Source of the DNA: JALYNX01 sp040902845 | GTDB taxonomy: Bacteria; Actinomycetota; Acidimicrobiia; Spongiisociales; ZC4RG35 | DNA length: 64,000 nt | NCBI GenBank assembly: GCA_040902845.1 | Contig: JBBDWM010000016.1 | Coordinates: 1 to 64,000 of the forward strand | Direction of reading: 5' to 3' | In this document: positions 27,044 through 35,682 of the stretch, piece by piece | Layout: each line of letters opens with the position of its first letter | Position numbering within the stretch: position 1 is the first letter of the stretch | The notes under the pieces: model-generated | The model's database searches: none | The model's input: only the letters and a program-made list of their open reading frames with translations | Told to the model about the DNA's origin: nothing | Made by a program: the position numbers and the translations under genes

Positions 27044-27562
27044 ATGCCCCCTATCTCACTCGTCTTCATCGGGACCGGTTTGGCCGCATGGCTCAACGGG
27101 CTCTACTTCCTCGGCGTCGGCGCCGACAAGAAAGAGGGGGGGGCAGACCCCTTGGCCTCCGTGGGATGGGTGTCCCTCGTGGCCGGCATCGCCGACCTCG
27201 CGTCGGCCTTGTACATCCTCACCCTCGGTGAAGGCGCGATCCTTCTCGCCGGCATCATCACTTTCTACGGCATCTTCTTCACGCTGCTGGGAGTAACAGA
27301 GATCAAGGGTCTCGACCTTCGACCGGTCGGTAACCTGTCGATCGCCGTCGCGCTCGTTCCACTGATGTGGTGGGAGTTCTTTGCCGGCGGTTGGATGTTC
27401 CGGTCGATTCTCTTGGTGTGGGCCGTTGCCTTCCTGGCAATCGCAGCCACTACCTACGGCAAGTTCCAGGCCAAGCTCCTCGGTCTCATCCTTCTGGTGG
27501 TAGCCATCTATACGTTCTGGGTGCCGATCAGCATCCTCGCCATGGGGAATAGCATTCCGTAA
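27044..27562 (+). CDS. AmiS/UreI family amide/urea channel
   Basis: 172 residues, almost all in six predicted membrane helices. It begins with the family-typical LVFIGTGLAAWLNGLYFLGV and contains FYGIFFTLLGVTEIKGLD and VPLMWWEFFAGG, close to AmiS, the short-chain amide transporter, and UreI, the acid-gated urea channel of Helicobacter. It lets small amides or urea cross the membrane without energy input. A good Shine-Dalgarno sequence (CGGAGGA) precedes the ATG. As the first membrane gene of the island it suggests that the pathway substrate or a product is a small uncharged nitrogen compound. Confidence 0.85.
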   Translation: MPPISLVFIGTGLAAWLNGLYFLGVGADKKEGGADPLASVGWVSLVAGIADLASALYILTLGEGAILLAGIITFYGIFFTLLGVTEIKGLDLRPVGNLSIAVALVPLMWWEFFAGGWMFRSILLVWAVAFLAIAATTYGKFQAKLLGLILLVVAIYTFWVPISILAMGNSIP

Positions 27563-27717
27563 CCCTTGAGGCGTCGGGTCCGTGGCCTCTGAACGGTTCT
27601 TGGCCGGCCCCTCTGGGGACCCGGGACGGTTCCGACGATGACTCCCACTGCCGCTCGGTGGCCAATCGGCTCCAAAAGTTGCTTTGTCACACCCGACCGG
27701 ATGTCAACTATCATCAA

Positions 27718-27738
27718 TTCACGTATGACGATGGTGAA
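27718..27738. promoter_or_regulatory. operator-like inverted repeat before the XRE-cupin regulator
   Basis: TTCAC and GTGAA arms flank an 11-base centre, about 40 bases before the regulator start. A TTGTCA ... TATCAT pair just upstream (19-base spacing) could be its promoter. Autoregulation is plausible but unproven. Confidence 0.3.
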
Positions 27739-27776
27739 TACGGAGCCGGCTCATCCGATGGCTGGCGTGGCGCAAC

Positions 27777-28409
27777 ATGTCTGAGCCAGTCGAGCTCATC
27801 GAGGACTCTGAGCCGCCAGAAGCTCTCGAACGTAAGCCGAGTACGTTGGATGAGGTGATCAGCGGCATCGGTGCCAAGGTTCGGCTCATGCGGACCCGCA
27901 AGGGATACTCGTTGCAGCGGCTGGCCAACCTGGCGGACGTGTCTTCTGCCGCGATTCACAAGATCGAACGCAACGGCATGGTCCCGACCATCACCACGTT
28001 GATGAAGCTGGCGGCAGCGCTCAACCGACCGGTGAGCTATTTCATCGCCGAAGACGAGGACAGCGATCGGCCGGCGATACACACGACGCCCGAGAATCGG
28101 CGCCCGGTTCTCACATCCATTCCGGGCCTCGACCTGAAGAGTATCTCGGGTGTCTACGGACGCTTCTTTCTCGCTGGGGCGTACGCAAAGGTGCAACCGG
28201 GAAGCGAGTCAGGGCCCGGTCCAACCAGTCATCCCGGCGAGGAATTGGTCTATCTGCTCGAAGGTGAACTGTGCTTCGAATTCGAGGCGGAGACGATGAC
28301 GCTCAAGCCCGGTGATTCGGTGCACTTTCGCGGAGACCTGAAGCACCGCTGGAGCAATCCCGCATCGAAGCCTGCAAAAGCGGTGTGGATGGCCCTTCGC
28401 CCGATCTGA
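27777..28409 (+). CDS. XRE-family transcription regulator with cupin sensor domain
   Basis: 210 residues. An HTH of the Cro/C1 type spans about 28-85 (GAKVRLMRTRKGYSLQRLANLADVSSAAIHKIERN), and a C-terminal cupin (about 135-208, with HPGEELVYLLEGEL and LKPGDSVHF) would bind an effector. Regulators with this layout, such as SutR, PuuR and their relatives, control uptake and breakdown of small amines, sulfur compounds or amino acids. The position, between the amide channel and the flavoprotein on the same strand, makes it the best candidate for the regulator of the island. Confidence 0.85.
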   Translation: MSEPVELIEDSEPPEALERKPSTLDEVISGIGAKVRLMRTRKGYSLQRLANLADVSSAAIHKIERNGMVPTITTLMKLAAALNRPVSYFIAEDEDSDRPAIHTTPENRRPVLTSIPGLDLKSISGVYGRFFLAGAYAKVQPGSESGPGPTSHPGEELVYLLEGELCFEFEAETMTLKPGDSVHFRGDLKHRWSNPASKPAKAVWMALRPI

Positions 28410-28518
28410 TCGAGTGAACACGACGCCCGGGTGGACTCGTCTCTTTGGCAACGTCTCGACCCTCCGCGTACCCTTCATGTCAGCCGACCGGCGGTGATCA
28501 CGCCTGATACTATGGGAA

Positions 28519-28530
28519 ACGAGTGCTCGT
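28519..28530. promoter_or_regulatory. palindrome in the 244-base promoter region of the flavoprotein gene
   Basis: ACGAGTGCTCGT has perfect 5-bp arms. It lies between the XRE-cupin regulator and the flavoprotein start at 28654, where an operator of the regulator would be expected. The rest of this gap shows no recognised element. Confidence 0.3.
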
Positions 28531-28653
28531 ACTTTAGTAGGTGCCGCTCGTGGGAACGCACACGGCACTTTCGGCACTCAGGGTCTGGAACTGCGGGGTA
28601 CCGCGGTCTCGGACCCGCAAGGTCACACGTGGTCGAGTGAGAGGCATCGAGCG

Positions 28654-29976
28654 ATGCGAATAGTTGTCGTCGGCGGTGGGGCTGCCGGCATCGGTGCGCA
28701 GGGCGGTGCAAAGGGTGCGGCGCCAGACGCTGAGGTCATTCTCTACACCGAATACGAAGACGTCGGCTACAGCCCGTGCGGAATCCCGTTCGTCCACGGC
28801 AAAGAGATCGAGCGCTTCGAGGATCTCATCCTCCAGGACAAGAAGTTCTACGAGGATGCCGGATTCGACATCCGGTATACCACCAGGGTCGAAAGCATCG
28901 ACACGGCCTCACAGGAGATTCAGGTAGCCGGCCAAGGCGCCGTCAAGTATGACCGTCTGGTGCTCGGGACCGGATGGAACTACGAGGACCCGGGGATACC
29001 GGGTAGCGACCTCGCCGGTCTGCACTACGTGAAGAACATTCGCCGCGCCATGGAATTCGACAAACTGCTCGATGACGCGAAAGTTGCCGTTGTCGTCGAC
29101 GCCACCCCGATCGGCGTTGAGATGGCCACCGCGTTCGCTCATCGAGGCCTCGAAACCCACTTCGTCGACCCCGGCGGATGGCCGCTCGCCGACGTGGCCG
29201 ATCCGGAGATCATGGAGCCTGTCGAGGAATCGATGCGCGGTCTTGGCATCCACCTGCATATGCAGACAAGCGTCGAGCGCTTCGTTGGTGAGGGCAGCGT
29301 CAGAGCCGTGGCTACGTCCAAGGGCGAGATTCCAGCCGACGTCGTGGTGGTAGCCACCCACAAGACTCCCAACACTCAGCTCGCGACGGCGGCTGGCATC
29401 AAGACCGGGTCCACAGGCGGGATCATCGTCGACGACGGCATGGCCACGTCGGCCGAGAACGTCTGGGCAGCCGGAGACTGCGTGGAGATCCCACACAGCG
29501 TGACCAAGGTCCCGATCAACGGCCTCTCAGGAAGCCACGCGTACGCTCAGGGAAAGGTGGCTGGCGTGAACGCCGGCGGCGGTGAGCGTGCCTATCAGGC
29601 CGTCCAGGTTCCCTGGGGCATGGTGGCGGGCACATGGACGATCGGCGGTGTGTCGTTTGGCGAGACGCTCGCGACCGCTCTGGGGATTCCGCACGTCGTC
29701 GGTATGGCCGACGGCATCTCCAAGGCTCGTTACTACCCCGGTTGGTCTCGGATCCGGGTGAAGCTCCTCGTCGACCCGAAGGACAGAACCTTGGTCGGTG
29801 GGCAGATGGTCGGCGTCGAAGGCATCAAGGAGCGGGCCGACTTCCTGGCCATGGCAATGCGGGCGAGGATCCCGATCGACGACATCGCCTGGATGGAGAA
29901 TGTCTATTCGCCACCGATCGGCGCCCTGAACGAGCCAATGGCGCTCGCCGCCCAGAACGCGCTCGGGAAGCTGTGA
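28654..29976 (+). CDS. CoA-disulfide-reductase-like FAD-dependent oxidoreductase
   Basis: 440 residues of the single-cysteine pyridine nucleotide-disulfide reductase family. The FAD site is VVVGGGAAGIGA, the redox cysteine is Cys42 in YSPCGIPF (compare SYCG in CoA-disulfide reductase), and VWAAGDCVE is the second FAD contact, followed by a dimerisation domain. The second Rossmann motif, normally GxGxxG for NAD(P)H, reads VVVDATPIGVEMA and has lost its first glycines, so nucleotide binding may be altered. The family reduces CoA disulfides, NADH-linked peroxides or oxygen. Next to a coenzyme M operon, a mixed or CoM disulfide is an attractive substrate, but this is inference. Confidence 0.8.
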   Translation: MRIVVVGGGAAGIGAQGGAKGAAPDAEVILYTEYEDVGYSPCGIPFVHGKEIERFEDLILQDKKFYEDAGFDIRYTTRVESIDTASQEIQVAGQGAVKYDRLVLGTGWNYEDPGIPGSDLAGLHYVKNIRRAMEFDKLLDDAKVAVVVDATPIGVEMATAFAHRGLETHFVDPGGWPLADVADPEIMEPVEESMRGLGIHLHMQTSVERFVGEGSVRAVATSKGEIPADVVVVATHKTPNTQLATAAGIKTGSTGGIIVDDGMATSAENVWAAGDCVEIPHSVTKVPINGLSGSHAYAQGKVAGVNAGGGERAYQAVQVPWGMVAGTWTIGGVSFGETLATALGIPHVVGMADGISKARYYPGWSRIRVKLLVDPKDRTLVGGQMVGVEGIKERADFLAMAMRARIPIDDIAWMENVYSPPIGALNEPMALAAQNALGKL

Positions 29977-29983
29977 GGCGGCG

Positions 29984-30229
29984 GTGAAGTTCTTCCGCTG
30001 GCTCCGCCAAAACGCCGAGCACTACTTGCTCGAGGCCGCCCAGGTGGACATGGCCAAGAAGCACCGCGCCGGGTCTGGGCCCCTACAGCCGCGGACCCCT
30101 CAGGCCTTCTTCTGGCGGCGGGTTTTCGTTCCCATCTACCGGTTGCTTCCGTGGTCAGTTCGAAGAATGATCATGCGCGCAATGCCGGGAAGTCATCGCC
30201 GTTCGTGGGAAAGGAGGGCATCCAACTAA
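29984..30229 (+). CDS. small basic protein of unknown function
   Basis: 81 residues from a GTG start seven bases after the flavoprotein stop, with GAGGCGG upstream. It is rich in Arg and aromatic residues (FFWRRVFVPIYRLLPWSVRRMIMRAMPGSHRRSW) and has one possible membrane-associated helix. I do not recognise the family. The spacing and same-strand position suggest it is co-expressed with the flavoprotein and the Sll0783-like gene. Confidence 0.55.
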   Translation: MKFFRWLRQNAEHYLLEAAQVDMAKKHRAGSGPLQPRTPQAFFWRRVFVPIYRLLPWSVRRMIMRAMPGSHRRSWERRASN

Positions 30230-30374
30230 CTGACACCGGTCCAAATGACGCTTGGCTTGCTTCGCACGTCGGTCCGACAGACAAGACAGTGGTGGAGCGG
30301 GCCGTAGGCGGCCGGCACCAACGAATGCCCGGTCTCAAAGTGAGACACCAAGGCTGACACACAAAGGAGCCCAC

Positions 30375-30860
30375 ATGGCAGAATTTGCACGCGGCCGGGT
30401 ACAACCCGGAGACGCGATCGTCGACTACGAGCAGAAGGTCTTTCCAGATATCCAAGCTGAAGCGGGCGAGCAGGCATGGGTGTTCATGCATACCGTGCCG
30501 TTCGAGGGGTCGGTCGGGCTCGTCAATATGCTCACGACCACGCGCATCAACCGGAAGGGCTTCGACACCCACCTGGTGCTGTACGGGCCGGGCTCGTTGA
30601 TGGCATCGGCCTCGCGCGGCTTCCCGAAGGTCGGCGATGAAGCGTTCCCGGGCGCCATGGCTTACAACCGGCAGATCCAAACGCTGCTGGACGAAGGGGC
30701 GCACGTATATGCCTGTCGATTCTCGGCAGCCATGCTCTACGGGATGCGAGAGGCGGACATGATCGAGGGAGTGACGCCCATCAATCCGCTCGACGTCTTG
30801 GACGCGACCCTCACCGCCTTTCGCGCCAAGGCGCTCATCCTGTCCACCTGGACGCTCTAG
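30375..30860 (+). CDS. MSMEG_0572/Sll0783 family nitrogen-starvation protein
   Basis: 161 residues. The run of FPDIQAEAGEQAWVFMHTVPFEGSVGLVN, RKGFDTHLVLYGPG and RGFPKVGDEAFPG is diagnostic of the Sll0783 family of the Nit1C cluster. In Synechocystis sll0783 is induced by nitrogen starvation and needed for polyhydroxybutyrate accumulation; the chemical role is unknown. The fold pattern resembles DsrE/DsrF sulfur-relay proteins, and Cys114 (VYACRFS) sits where those carry a reactive Cys. I set the start at ATG 30375, which has AAAGGAG upstream; the frame is open further 5' but without family resemblance. Confidence 0.88.
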   Translation: MAEFARGRVQPGDAIVDYEQKVFPDIQAEAGEQAWVFMHTVPFEGSVGLVNMLTTTRINRKGFDTHLVLYGPGSLMASASRGFPKVGDEAFPGAMAYNRQIQTLLDEGAHVYACRFSAAMLYGMREADMIEGVTPINPLDVLDATLTAFRAKALILSTWTL

Positions 30861-30887
30861 TCAACGAGGAGCCCAATCCAACACAGC

Positions 30888-31508
30888 ATGGATGTCGGGG
30901 ACCTGCTTACGCGATGGCGGGCTGCCGAGGCGAAGCTGTACCCGATGGTCGTGGTCAGTCCGCACCAGTACGAGGTCAACCTCACGCTGGTGCGGGCCAT
31001 GACCGACGACCTGTCCGACATCACCACGGTCGATGATCTGATCTCAGCGTACGAACATCGGGTCGATCGGCTGGCAGAGGCGGTCGACCGACTCAGCGTC
31101 GCCGCGCCGTCTGCCGAGGTCGGCGATCTCGTCGCTGATGCCGCGTTCCAGGGCCGCTATCGCGAACTTCCCTCGGAACGCCAGCAAGGTGACGCGGTGC
31201 GACGCATCGCCGCGGCTGGCGCTGGGCCGGCATGGGTCCTGCTCGGCGAGTTCGGTGACGATGCCGCAGGCGTCGCCACCGGCTTTCGACGCATCGAGAT
31301 GCGGATCCCGGACGGGCTTGGCATGCATTCGTACATCGACATTGATGCGACGACGTTCTTGCCGCTCTTCGGCATCGAGATCCTGCAACTGGACCCTGAT
31401 ACGGGCGAGTTCGCCGGCACCCATGCCCGCCCGGAGCGTCGGGAGTTCACGGATCGTGAAGAGTGGCTCGCGGCGATCGCAGCCACCAAGGCAGCCACCG
31501 ATGGCTAG
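30888..31508 (+). CDS. unrecognised protein in the Nit1C-like segment
   Basis: 206 residues, acidic, no membrane segment or signal peptide. The N-terminal half is helical (LLTRWRAAEAKLYPMVVVSPHQYEVNLTLVRAMTDDL). The C-terminal half has alternating strands (GFRRIEMRIPDGLGMHSYIDIDATTFLPLFGIEILQLDPDTGEF). I cannot assign a family; it does not look like the short MSMEG_0570 protein of Nit1C. It follows the Sll0783-like gene on the same strand after 27 bases and ends six bases before the converging glycosyltransferase. Confidence 0.65.
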   Translation: MDVGDLLTRWRAAEAKLYPMVVVSPHQYEVNLTLVRAMTDDLSDITTVDDLISAYEHRVDRLAEAVDRLSVAAPSAEVGDLVADAAFQGRYRELPSERQQGDAVRRIAAAGAGPAWVLLGEFGDDAAGVATGFRRIEMRIPDGLGMHSYIDIDATTFLPLFGIEILQLDPDTGEFAGTHARPERREFTDREEWLAAIAATKAATDG

Positions 31509-31514
31509 CGGCCA

Positions 31515-32690
31515 CTAAACGCTCGCACGCCGATCGGACGTGAGCCGCTCATAGACACCTCGGTGGGCGGTGGCTGCTCGAGCCCAGGTGAAGCGGCGAG
31601 AGATGCCACGGCCGCCGGCGGAGAGCCGGGCTCTGACGTCTTGATCCTCGATGAGCATCCGCATCGCTTCCGCGAGCCTGCGGTGATCACCAGGAGGCAC
31701 GAGAATCGCCGACTCGCCGTCCACAAGGTACTCGCGAAACACAGGGATGTCGGTGGCGATCAGTGGCAACCCGACAGCCAATGCCTCCATTGCGACCAGG
31801 CCCCAGCCTTCCTCGATTGACGGAAACAGGAAGGCGTCTGCCGTGTGGTACCACTTCGCGAGGTCGCCATCCGAGACCGTGCCGAGCTGCACGATGTCGC
31901 TCTCAAGTGAGACGCCGAGCTGCTCGGCGAGGTCGATCGCCGCAGTCCGGTAGGCCCTGTGGTCTTGGAACGAGTGGCCGCCGACGATGGCGAGCATCGG
32001 TGGCACCTCCATCGAGGTCTTGAGCGCCCCGAGCGCTTCGATCATCTCCATCGTGCCCTTGCGGGGCTCGATTCCTCCCACGGTCATGAACAGGAAACGC
32101 TGGCCGGCGCCGATCGAGTCACGAGCTGCGGCCCTATCCATGTCCTTGGGGCGCGCCAGCCTCGCGGTGTTGACGCCGTTGTAGATGACTGTGGCCTCGA
32201 GGGCGTACTCGTCGCGGAGAATCCTCTGCCATTGCCGACTGACAACGATCAATTCGTCGGGCTCGATGATCGCCTGGCGTTGACAGTCGATGAGTGCCTG
32301 GGTCGTGAAATCGTCGACGTGGTGAACGGTGCGGATCACACACGGTCGCCGCGGATCGGTGGTCGACATCTCGTCCCTGATACGGGCGGCGGCTCGGGCG
32401 GCGATGCAGTCCTGAGTATGGAGGATGGAGAATTCGCCGACCAGCGACCGGAGCCCGTCGGCGAGGGCGTCGACCGATCTGAAGACTCGTTCGTCCAGAG
32501 TCTCGGCCCACGGTGGCGCCGGGATGAAGGTGACGGGCACGTTCGTCTCGCGGAAGAAACCAACGGCGGGGTCACCGAGGGCGATGATCCTTATGTCCGT
32601 GCCCCCGGCGAGCAACGCTTCCGCAAGGTCCAATGTGTGAACGACACCGCCGCGAGGCCTGGTGGAATAGGTGACGAGGGCAACGCTCAT
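31515..32690 (-). CDS. MSMEG_0565 family glycosyltransferase
   Basis: 391 residues, GT-B fold of family GT4. The start VALVTYSTRPRGGVVHTLDLAEAL is diagnostic of the MSMEG_0565 group of the Nit1C cluster. The C-terminal nucleotide-sugar domain contains VGGIEPRKGT, FLFPSIEEGWGLVAMEALAVGLPLIATD with the donor-contacting Glu residues of E-x7-E. The acceptor is unknown. Its presence suggests that a metabolite of the pathway is glycosylated. It follows FdrA on the minus strand after 34 bases. Confidence 0.87.
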   Translation of the reverse strand: MSVALVTYSTRPRGGVVHTLDLAEALLAGGTDIRIIALGDPAVGFFRETNVPVTFIPAPPWAETLDERVFRSVDALADGLRSLVGEFSILHTQDCIAARAAARIRDEMSTTDPRRPCVIRTVHHVDDFTTQALIDCQRQAIIEPDELIVVSRQWQRILRDEYALEATVIYNGVNTARLARPKDMDRAAARDSIGAGQRFLFMTVGGIEPRKGTMEMIEALGALKTSMEVPPMLAIVGGHSFQDHRAYRTAAIDLAEQLGVSLESDIVQLGTVSDGDLAKWYHTADAFLFPSIEEGWGLVAMEALAVGLPLIATDIPVFREYLVDGESAILVPPGDHRRLAEAMRMLIEDQDVRARLSAGGRGISRRFTWARAATAHRGVYERLTSDRRASV

Positions 32691-32724
32691 GGCAGAAGCC
32701 GACGTCCCGACGAGCCTGAATGCA

Positions 32725-34269
32725 CTACCGGCTCCTCTGGTATTCGCTGACCCCGGGTTGTCGCGTGGCGATGGCGATCGCCATCAGGGCAGCCCGAGCG
32801 TTCGTCGGAGCGACAATGCACCCAGCATCCTCGAGTTGGCGACGTTGGCTCACGATCCCTTGCGGGTCGGAGTCGGTGCCGAGCACGTATGCGACGACCT
32901 GCGGTCCGCCCTCGATCGCCATGAGCTCGGCGCACGCTGGTGCGAGTTGGCCGGCCGGGTCGTCGTGGCCGCCGTAGCCCAAGACGACGTCGAGCAGCAC
33001 AACCGCCGTCTCCGGACGACTTCCGTCCCGCCGGATCCATTCCAATCGCCCTTCTGGGTCAATCATTGGGTGGGGGCGCCCTTTCGTGTATTCCTCTTCA
33101 CCGAGGTCGAGGCAGATATGGCTGTCGCTCGAGGCGAGGTCGAGCGACAGCTCGGGCTCGAGCGGCGTATTCGAGTGCACTCGGAGGCCGTGCTCGGACA
33201 TGAGCGTCATCGCCTCGAAGCACAATGTTCCTCCAGAGAAGAGGCCGTGGATGGCAGTTCTCGAATTGTCGATTCGCCCGATTGAGCTAACGGCCCGGTC
33301 GGCAAGCCCAGCCCCGATCAGATCAATCGTCGTCCCAATCGCCGAGGCGACGGCAACGACGCCTTCTTCGAGATCCGAAGCCAGCGTGACGTGGGGAGCA
33401 ACCTCGATGGGCTCGTCGAGACCGATCAACGCTGCAACGATCGGTTTGGCGGCTGGTCGGTTGAGCAACCGTTCCGACACATCGGATGACGGGGGCTTCG
33501 ACACCAACAGGATCGCTTCTGTTTCCGAATCGTTCTCGAGGATGCGGATCGCAAGGTCGGTCATCCGCCCGCCGACTGCTTCGGAGAGATCTCTGCCACC
33601 GACGCCGATCACCTGGGTGACACCGAGCCCCGCTCGGTCGATGAGGCTCATCACTTCTTGGGCTCCGGTCCCCGCGGCGGCCACCACCCCGATGGACCCC
33701 TTGTGAACAGCGTTGGCGAAACCAAGACCGATCCCGCCGATGACCGCAGTTCCGGCACCTGGGCCCATGACCAACAACGATCGCTCTTCGCCTCGCCGCT
33801 TGAGCTCGATCTCGTCCTCTAGCGACACGTTGTCACTGAACAGCAGGACGTGCATTGATGCGCTGATCGCCTTGTGTGCCTCCAAGACGGCATAGGCACC
33901 GCCGACTGAGATGACCGCCACATTCGGGCGCTCCGGAAATGCAACTGTTTCGTCGATGGAGCGGATCGAAGCCCTGTCAGCCGAGCGCTCACTGCCGGTC
34001 TGCGATGGGAACATGACCGCGTCGGCATTCGCGAATGCAAGTTCTGCCTGGTCGCCATGAGCCGCCATGATCAGATCGTTGGCGTCGAAGCCGGTCAGCT
34101 CCGAGGCCTCGAAGCCTTCCCTGATCAAGACCTCGATGTTGGAAGGGGTTCCGGTGACGACAGCTCCCCACTCGATACCGACGGTTTCGAGAATCGCCCG
34201 GGACCCTGCGAGCAGTTTGACGGAGTCGATGTACAACTGCGGGTGACATCGAATGCTGCGACGACTCAT
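32725..34269 (-). CDS. fdrA: FdrA family protein (AllF-like carbamoyltransferase subunit)
   Basis: 514 residues. The two CoA-ligase-like Rossmann regions include GPGAGTAVIGGIGLGFAN, GVVAAAGTGAQEVMSLIDRAGLG and VGGRDLSEAVGG, and a C-terminal segment has VVLLDVVLGYGGHDDPAG, all typical of FdrA. In E. coli FdrA (AllF) with YlbE (AllG) and YlbF (AllH) forms oxamate carbamoyltransferase, which moves the carbamoyl group between oxalurate and phosphate. Here the partner genes DUF1116 and DUF2877 lie 11 kb away on the other strand. The gene ends before the glycosyltransferase and its ATG overlaps the stop of carbamate kinase by four bases. Confidence 0.88.
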   Translation of the reverse strand: MSRRSIRCHPQLYIDSVKLLAGSRAILETVGIEWGAVVTGTPSNIEVLIREGFEASELTGFDANDLIMAAHGDQAELAFANADAVMFPSQTGSERSADRASIRSIDETVAFPERPNVAVISVGGAYAVLEAHKAISASMHVLLFSDNVSLEDEIELKRRGEERSLLVMGPGAGTAVIGGIGLGFANAVHKGSIGVVAAAGTGAQEVMSLIDRAGLGVTQVIGVGGRDLSEAVGGRMTDLAIRILENDSETEAILLVSKPPSSDVSERLLNRPAAKPIVAALIGLDEPIEVAPHVTLASDLEEGVVAVASAIGTTIDLIGAGLADRAVSSIGRIDNSRTAIHGLFSGGTLCFEAMTLMSEHGLRVHSNTPLEPELSLDLASSDSHICLDLGEEEYTKGRPHPMIDPEGRLEWIRRDGSRPETAVVLLDVVLGYGGHDDPAGQLAPACAELMAIEGGPQVVAYVLGTDSDPQGIVSQRRQLEDAGCIVAPTNARAALMAIAIATRQPGVSEYQRSR

Positions 34270-35204
34270 GTCGTGGTGCTCCTCACGACCCGGGTACCGG
34301 CTCGTCCACGAAGCGCCTCGGCGAGCCGGCCGGTCGAGGTGATGACTGCATGATCGCCGCCGTGTTCGACGAAGTCGATCGCTGATTCGATCTTCGGGCC
34401 CATGCTTCCGTCCGGGAATTCCCCGGCAGCCAGATGGTTGGCCGCCTCGGCGGTAGTCATCTGACTGATCGGTCGCTCGAGGGTCGTCCCATACCCGAGG
34501 ACGACGCAGTCGACCCCGGTGACAAGGGCAAGTACGTCAGCTGTCACGACTCTCGCAATCTGTACCGCGAGGCGATCCTTGTCGATGACCGCGTCGACTC
34601 CTTTGAGGCCATCAGCGTCGCGAATGGTCGGGATGCCGCCGCCTCCGCCGGCAACGACAAGAAAAGCGTCGTCGAGTAGCGACTTGATCGCAGCAGCCTC
34701 GAGCACTTCACACGGCCTCGGTGACGCCACCAGACGTCGATCGCCGCGCCCCGAATCGTCGGCGACGGTCCAGCCGCGACCCCGAGCGTCGCTGACCTCG
34801 TCGCCTCGGAGGAATGGCCCAATTGGCTTGGTCGGCCGTGAGAAGGCGTCGTCGTCCTGGTTCACGATGGCGTGCGTCACAAGCGCCGCCAGTCTCTCAC
34901 GGTGCCCGGGCAACTGGTTCCAGAGAGCCCTGATGATGATGCTTCCCATGTAACCCTGGGTCATGGCTCCCATCAAGTGGAGCGGCAAAGCGGGCACCGT
35001 CTCCCTTGCAGCGAACTGCTGTATGGCCAGGTTGCCGACTTGGGGGCCGTTGCCGTGGGTAATGACGATCTTGTGCCCTTCGGTGACGAGCTCACCGACT
35101 GCGGCGGCCATCCTGGCGGCGTTTGCTTCTTGCTCGGCGGACGTCCCTGCCTCCCCGGGCTGTGTCAGCGCATTTCCTCCCAAAGCGACGACGACGGTGC
35201 TCAC
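34266..35204 (-). CDS. arcC: carbamate kinase
   Basis: 312 residues from GTG, a standard length. It has the amino-acid-kinase features VVVALGGNAL, VITHGNGPQVGN, VVAGGGGGIPTI and the carbamate-binding region, with the ATP site VDAVIDKDRLAVQIA and the closing GSMGPKIESAIDFVE. It interconverts carbamoyl phosphate plus ADP with carbamate plus ATP. The ATGA overlap with fdrA shows coupled translation, matching the fermentation-type arrangement in which carbamoyl phosphate released by a carbamoyltransferase is used to make ATP. Confidence 0.93.
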   Translation of the reverse strand: MSTVVVALGGNALTQPGEAGTSAEQEANAARMAAAVGELVTEGHKIVITHGNGPQVGNLAIQQFAARETVPALPLHLMGAMTQGYMGSIIIRALWNQLPGHRERLAALVTHAIVNQDDDAFSRPTKPIGPFLRGDEVSDARGRGWTVADDSGRGDRRLVASPRPCEVLEAAAIKSLLDDAFLVVAGGGGGIPTIRDADGLKGVDAVIDKDRLAVQIARVVTADVLALVTGVDCVVLGYGTTLERPISQMTTAEAANHLAAGEFPDGSMGPKIESAIDFVEHGGDHAVITSTGRLAEALRGRAGTRVVRSTTT

Positions 35205-35682
35205 GTCGACCTCGTATCACAGGTGGGCATGCGGCATCGCCGAGGTCGGCGTCGAGGTGGGTCGTTTGTCGGGCCCGGAACCACGTTCACCTCGAGTTGG
35301 AGCGTCCACCTGACGGCCTCACCATGCGGTCGTGCGTTGGTTGTGCAATTCGACGCCATACCGCCGATGGTTACTAAAGGCCACAGAATGTTGAGGATAG
35401 TTGACGGTTCTGCGGACCGCCAGAGGCGATCACGTGTTGATCGGCAGACCCGACCCTCAGGCGTCGGACGGCCCAAGCCGCCGTTGCTGGCTGTGGTTAT
35501 GCTCCGGGACGCCGCCCGTTGCCGCGTATTATAGTGTGTCAGATAGAAGACGAACGTTGCCGAAAGTGAACGGGTCGGCAGGCCATGAGTGGACCGCCCT
35601 GGGTCACTAGTAGCGGCGTTCACCGTGATCAGGTGCGACCGAACCGGTTGGGATGCACCTGGCTGAGGGAGGAAGTGCAGCG
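35205..35682. other. 478-base divergent control region of the island
   Basis: This separates the divergent carbamate kinase and amidohydrolase genes and must hold both promoters. An AT-rich stretch (TATTATAGTGTG near 35528-35539) is the only obvious promoter-like sequence; no good -35 pairs with it. I see no RNA gene or open frame with family resemblance. Confidence 0.4.
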
